From Chitinophagaceae bacterium (GTDB taxonomy: Bacteria; Bacteroidota; Bacteroidia; Chitinophagales; Chitinophagaceae): DNA of 10,263 nt. The translations under genes and the position numbers were made by a program. The stretch is from positions 1 through 10,263 of the forward strand of contig DOMR01000277.1 of the NCBI GenBank assembly GCA_003509845.1, written 5' to 3'. Below the pieces are notes generated by a model, which saw only the letters and a program-made list of their open reading frames with translations, searched no databases and had not been told where the DNA came from. This document shows positions 8,101 through 10,263 of this stretch, in pieces (positions within the stretch are counted from its first letter, which is position 1; every line of letters starts with the position of its first letter).

Positions 8101-8433
8101 TCCAGGATCACCTTCAGAATAGAGGTTTGCTTTATTTGTGTTTTTAAACTCTGTTTTTGTCGCAGTTGATTTATTATAATAAACAGATATGACTCCTCCT
8201 CTATTAATATTTTGGTATGGTTGAAGAAGATAATCTAGCAAGCCATCATTATCAAAATCTGCTTGTCTAATCCAGCGATTAAATGATCTATAATATCCTT
8301 TTGAAACAGCTTCTTTTTCAAAAACTGAATCCATTTTAAAAATATTTTTTTCAACACTTAAAACGGGAATTTGTGCAACACCTAGAATAGAAAATGAAAT
8401 GAATACAGCGGTAAAGATAAATTTCCTCCCCAT
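4657..8433 (-). CDS. Large T9SS-secreted protein with two VCBS propeller regions (1258 aa)
   Basis: Probable secreted or surface-attached, calcium-binding adhesion-type protein. Residues 1-20 form a signal peptide (MGRKFIF start, cleavage before or after Gln21 in VAQ). Calcium loops at 59-67, 117-125, 313-321 and 384-392 mark a first VCBS region (about 50-495). An Ig-like segment (about 520-572, with WYKNNK and GDYKI) separates it from a second VCBS region (about 600-1015), with loops at 717-725, 780-787 (degenerate), 844-852 and 906-914. Two Ig-like modules follow (1023-1098 and 1104-1167) and a type A T9SS sorting domain (about 1180-1258). The 1023-1098 module resembles residues 446-518 of the 928-residue protein. 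That paralogue has three extra Ig-like repeats at the point where this one passes straight into the end module. A Trp/Gly-rich stretch (397-407) is unusual. No enzyme motif is visible; the binding partner is unknown. Confidence 0.92.
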   Translation of the reverse strand: MGRKFIFTAVFISFSILGVAQIPVLSVEKNIFKMDSVFEKEAVSKGYYRSFNRWIRQADFDNDGLLDYLLQPYQNINRGGVISVYYNKSTATKTEFKNTNKANLYSEGDPGLFDVGDVDGDNRADILLPTQNYHGKPENKQAEWYTNNPEHTFDKLFLNKGDYFKRVLFPNNYNTESGRLLNINNTPQKEIIISNYDKPQNTDPNHQDPNLLYKYGLINEELYRGTTLRGTDLDLLSRAVQSDEKGGKIFFAIEKRLINFKDSIFIISFNKGDSLSLISKHDTVAIITSEKKQKGDYFYNYLPVIDFGIHVVDMDNDGIYEVVTQEFTQIKDLTGKSVELDLGLSHTRIQVYNKYGNISNQWLDSALQYDPVRIAHGNGIKVEDLNNDGLVDILPVNGWGWWGWDNGDTIIKKELLNKRVLLNTGKKIQGFKLDFKNDSDFQALKMGWFFYPIYNISEKSANILFLSEGGETTFSNWDNTNGIAKIDLSQFRFPCDVYKPVINIHGLTSIPYNDSKTKIYVDTIDGMKTIWYKNNKIIGNTNSITINETGDYKIVRTNLGGCVNEKPFTVEKEGQVALRLKTFSISINDSNANRINNMGIGGPLEYSVSGSILYSIAGIEHIIGTPALGEGGLPPIHLINKSGNWQLENIYPEAAMGNARNYVFVDSTTIAYADHGLESGNPWPYGDIWTVKNSNDKLKWTKISKYKSFYHSVAVGDLDLDGKYDLMGLHMGSYDPWKGIGGLHPYIQQNDTTFIDGVNTMILPTSLGFVAGPGAVAIKDILGDKHPEIIVTQYGSSGDAYGYLIYAYSSISKAYEFYKKANTLGVFSEAKQEGANSTSIKLADFDKDGIDDMAIATEGYPNGKIQIWLGKKDGIFEPDQILNYSDTSKGSYPDSSNAFREFEVSDVDKDGWLDIIVHPSNFGTQFRINPGPNGPHYTDNGWRGYGIKLQASIWRNTKGTFNYLTNDLSIPGIYPGYVKGFFVNNKLKFFGFQNTGSYSSQATLSEKHKFNLYEMTVTFCKNLIKPTFSTTKYDFCSGDSLKLTISNINKGDSLKWYYGTKSDLTNLSNKTFTDSTKLFVTRTDSLGCVISSDTIQIKKYGIPSAPSITRDTANFLLSGALGTTWYKDGSVITDTAQKYKPTTAGSYTAKTTTNGCTSVMSSAYYYLVTDIINLSKDEFIKLAPNPFINQLNFDFIVKGYQKLNIEVYDVATGSKVAIQQNITAGTKIQLGQLARGTYIVRVTSNDNKIAQQFKMVKL

Positions 8434-8449
8434 ACAATAAAATTGTTAA

Positions 8450-8462
8450 GTTATTAAATAAC
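8450..8462. promoter_or_regulatory. 13-bp palindrome in the leader of the 1258-residue gene
   Basis: GTTATT and AATAAC are perfect inverted 6-mers around a single base, lying between the conserved C-rich element and the ATG. A second small inverted repeat, ACAAT with ATTGT (8434-8446), abuts the start codon. Neither is found at the other two surface genes. They account for the longer 29-nt spacer here. An operator is possible, but AT-rich leaders produce such palindromes by chance. Confidence 0.25.
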
Positions 8463-8484
8463 CTTTGGGGGTATTGTGAAATTA
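8463..8484 (-). promoter_or_regulatory. Conserved leader/promoter element of the 1258-residue gene
   Basis: Minus-strand TAATTTCA, three bases, then TACCCCCAAAG, ending 29 nt before the ATG. This copy is the most diverged in the -7-like half, but the C-rich half is fully conserved. It lies between the terminator of the DUF1080 unit (8512-8535) and the gene, as expected for the promoter that starts the surface-protein unit. A weak TTTC lies about 21 nt upstream of the -7-like box; no good -33 box is seen. Confidence 0.5.
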
Positions 8485-8511
8485 CGATTTATATATTAAC
8501 TGCTGGAAACT

Positions 8512-8535
8512 AAAAAGCCACCGGATTGCGGTGGC
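8512..8535 (-). terminator. Intrinsic terminator after the DUF1080 gene
   Basis: GCCACCG (8517-8523) pairs perfectly with CGGTGGC (8529-8535) around a 5-nt loop. On the minus strand the stem is followed directly by TTTTTAGTTT. It begins about 27 nt after the DUF1080 stop codon. GC-rich stem, short loop and T run make this a textbook Rho-independent terminator. On the plus strand there is no T run, so it acts in one direction. It separates the sugar-oxidation unit from the surface-protein genes. Confidence 0.92.
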
Positions 8536-8561
8536 CTTAATTAATTCTATCTTTTGGGAGG

Positions 8562-9272
8562 CTATTTAAGCTGCTTTAAAAACACTTTTCGGTATTCCAC
8601 TTTCATGGTTTTGGAAACATGCACTTGAAAACCCAATAAACCGCTCATTTTGCGCTTTTCGGGATCCTCATCTGTAACCTCACTCATTAAGACTCCATTA
8701 ATATAGTGTTGCATGTGGTTGCCCCTAACGATGATATGAATATCATTCCAGTCGTTGGTTTTAATTTTAGCTTTTAATGAATCTGCATTTCCTATTGTGC
8801 CTGTGATGGTAGGTTTAACATCGGTTTTTAAAAGGGCAATTTCACCACGATTTGCTAAAAATCCACGACCGCGCTCTTCATAGTTTTGTCCAGTGTAAAC
8901 ATTACCACCATCGATATCTGCTTGGTATCCTTTTAATGCGTATTTAATTGTAGGAAGCTCCTCGCTTCTATAATTAATACCACTATTACCATCGACGCTT
9001 ATGCGATACTTTGCTTTTAATTCAAAATCTGCAGGTAAGCTTTCACGGTAAATTAAAAACGTATTTGTTTTAATGGGTGTTTGTGGTGTTACCTCTCCAA
9101 CAAAACTATTGTCCTTCACTTTCCAAAAAGTAGTATCTGCATCCCAACCTGCCATGGACTTGCCGTCAAATATTTTAACAAAGCCATCCTTCATTTGTTG
9201 TGCATTCGTTGTAAGTGTATTACCTAACAAACAAATAGCGATTAGGATTCGGAAAGTATTTTTTTGATTCAT
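8562..9272 (-). CDS. Secreted DUF1080 protein, 3-keto-disaccharide hydrolase family (236 aa)
   Basis: Member of PF06439 (DUF1080), a concanavalin-like fold family now named for hydrolysis of 3-keto-glycosides. It probably acts in the periplasm or outside the cell, since residues 1-24 form a signal peptide (cleavage near NA|QQ). Family landmarks run in order: F-x-x-IFDGKSMAGW (31-43), FELKAKYR (83-90), NSGINYR (96-102), GYQADID (115-121), YEERGRGFLA (131-140), HYINGVLM (189-196) and GLLGFQVH (211-218). Length is normal for a single-domain member. It lies 30 bp downstream of a Gfo/Idh/MocA oxidoreductase gene and is followed by its own terminator, so the two are probably one operon. Such oxidoreductases can make or reduce 3-keto sugars, so a joint role in glycoside breakdown fits. 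The exact substrate is not readable. Many family members are biochemically untested, so family assignment is firm and activity is inferred. Confidence 0.9.
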   Translation of the reverse strand: MNQKNTFRILIAICLLGNTLTTNAQQMKDGFVKIFDGKSMAGWDADTTFWKVKDNSFVGEVTPQTPIKTNTFLIYRESLPADFELKAKYRISVDGNSGINYRSEELPTIKYALKGYQADIDGGNVYTGQNYEERGRGFLANRGEIALLKTDVKPTITGTIGNADSLKAKIKTNDWNDIHIIVRGNHMQHYINGVLMSEVTDEDPEKRKMSGLLGFQVHVSKTMKVEYRKVFLKQLK

Positions 9273-9302
9273 TTAATTTTAAATTAATTTTTATCTGCCA
9301 TT

Positions 9303-10263
9303 TTATTTAACACTACAATCCTTCCAACTACGCGTAGCTGCGGATTGCGAAACTGCATCACAAACTTTTTGCGTATCCAATGCTTCTTTAAAAGTAGGAG
9401 AACATGATTCGCCCGTTTCAATGCTTCTTAAAAAATCAGCGGCTTGATGTACAAAAGAATGTTCATATCCAATACTCAATCCTGGAACCCACCACTTGTC
9501 CATATAGGGATGATCACCATCGGTGATATGTATGGTTCTCCAACCTTTTAATTTTGATTCATCGGTATTATCATAAAACTCCAATCTATTTAAGTCATGT
9601 AAATCCCAACGAATAGATGCATTTGCACCATTAATTTCAAAAGTATATAATGCTTTATGGCCACGTGCATATCTGGTTGATTCAAATAAACCCAATGAAC
9701 CATTATTAAAATGACACAAGAAAGAACATGCATCATCAATTTTTACCTCTTCTACTTTTCCCGTTAATTGATGCATGCGTTGTTTAACAAAAGTTTCAGT
9801 CATGGCAGAAACATCTTTAATGCCGCCATTCAACCACATCGCTGTATCAATACAGTGTGAAAGTAAATCACCCAACACACCCGAGCCAGCTACGGCTGCG
9901 TCCATGCGCCACAATCCTTCACCACCCTGCGGTAGCGCTTCGTTGATGGTCCAATCCTGTAAAAAGTTTGCACGGTAATGATATATTTTTCCCAGCTTAC
10001 CTGAGTCAATAATTTGTTTGGCCAAAGTAACTGCTGGTAAACGACGATAGTTATACCAAACGGTATTTTTTACACCAGCTTTTTCAATGGCATCTACCAT
10101 TAATTGTGATTCTGCTAAATCGCGCGCTAATGGTTTTTCACATAAGATCATTTTTCCTGCAGCAGCTGCAGCGATTGCAATTTCAGCATGTGTATCATTG
10201 GGTGTACAAATATCTACTGCATCAATATCAGCGCGCGCAATAATTTTTCTCCAGTCAGTTTCA
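9303..10263 (-). CDS. Gfo/Idh/MocA-family oxidoreductase, 5' end beyond window
   Basis: NAD(P)-dependent sugar dehydrogenase-type oxidoreductase. The frame is open to the right edge (last complete codon starts at 10262), so the gene is partial. An ATG at 10151 is internal, because conserved family sequence continues upstream of it (DAVDICTPNDTHAEIA). Numbering visible residues from the edge, 319 are present; the Rossmann GxGxxG segment and probably 50-70 residues are missing. Visible landmarks are the TPNDTH turn (20-25), the EKP motif with its catalytic-type Lys (42-44; CEKPLA), YNYRR (70-74), the substrate-pocket motif GDLLSHCID (Asp132, His136, Asp139) and a C-terminal GYEHSFVHQAADFL segment. 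Whether a Tat or other signal precedes it cannot be seen. Neighbouring DUF1080 suggests oxidation or reduction of a sugar ring hydroxyl. Substrate unknown; inositol, trehalose-type or other glycosides are all possible for this family. Confidence 0.93.
   Translation of the reverse strand, partial: ETDWRKIIARADIDAVDICTPNDTHAEIAIAAAAAGKMILCEKPLARDLAESQLMVDAIEKAGVKNTVWYNYRRLPAVTLAKQIIDSGKLGKIYHYRANFLQDWTINEALPQGGEGLWRMDAAVAGSGVLGDLLSHCIDTAMWLNGGIKDVSAMTETFVKQRMHQLTGKVEEVKIDDACSFLCHFNNGSLGLFESTRYARGHKALYTFEINGANASIRWDLHDLNRLEFYDNTDESKLKGWRTIHITDGDHPYMDKWWVPGLSIGYEHSFVHQAADFLRSIETGESCSPTFKEALDTQKVCDAVSQSAATRSWKDCSVK

Noticed and set aside
236..8433. Calcium loops as RTX toxin repeats
   Set aside because: The loops follow the DxDxDG(x)xD pattern of VCBS/FG-GAP propellers at wide spacing. 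No GGxGxDxxx nonapeptide arrays are present.
4046..9978. Open frames on the plus strand (4046-4279, 5928-6161, 6512-6781, 7206-7445, 9073-9267, 9775-9978) and a minus-strand one at 5541-5780
   Set aside because: All lie wholly inside strongly supported minus-strand genes in another frame, are short, and show no recognisable domain. They are shadows of real coding sequence.
10149..10151. ATG at 10151 as the start of the oxidoreductase
   Set aside because: The frame stays open to the right edge, and the upstream residues match the conserved Rossmann-fold part of the family. The true start is outside the window.

Overview
The window looks like a low-GC chromosome segment from a member of the Bacteroidota. 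The evidence is two very large secreted proteins that end in a type A C-terminal sorting domain of the type IX secretion system (T9SS), calcium-loop VCBS/FG-GAP propellers joined to CHU_C-associated Ig-like modules, signal peptides ending in NAQ or VAQ, AT-rich leaders without Shine-Dalgarno sequences, and a DUF1080 / Gfo-Idh-MocA gene pair typical of the phylum. A relative of Chitinophagales or Sphingobacteriales is plausible, but the sequence alone does not fix the family.

All five genes are on the minus strand, so transcription runs from right to left. From the right: (1) a Gfo/Idh/MocA-type NAD(P)-dependent oxidoreductase (9303 to the right edge, 5' end missing) lies 30 bp upstream of (2) a secreted DUF1080 / 3-keto-disaccharide hydrolase-like protein (8562-9272). 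A clear intrinsic terminator (8512-8535) closes this two-gene metabolic unit. Then come three surface or secreted proteins: (3) a 1258-residue T9SS cargo with two VCBS propeller regions (4657-8433), (4) a 495-residue lipoprotein with one VCBS propeller (3118-4605), and (5) a 928-residue T9SS cargo with one VCBS propeller and an array of Ig-like domains (236-3022). A hairpin plus T-rich tract (177-210) follows the last gene. No terminator is visible in the short gaps between the three, so they could be co-transcribed. Each also has its own conserved leader element, TAAYTTYA followed by TACCCCCAAAG, 20-29 nt before its ATG.

The three surface genes share parts although their main bodies differ. 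Genes 3 and 5 carry the same last ~148 codons at about 93% DNA identity. Genes 4 and 5 share a junction cassette of start region, leader and sorting-domain tail. The lipoprotein gene is followed immediately by a 45-bp orphan copy of the sorting-domain tail, out of frame with it. This points to shuffling of end modules among neighbouring surface-protein genes and to the lipoprotein either having lost a T9SS tail or having been inserted in front of one. A calcium-dependent adhesin or glycan-binding role is a reasonable inference for the trio, but no ligand or enzyme activity can be read from the sequence.

The left 235 bp hold no gene. They contain the terminator and an AT-rich stretch with an unusual density of ACTAA/TTAGT pentamers at roughly helical spacing.
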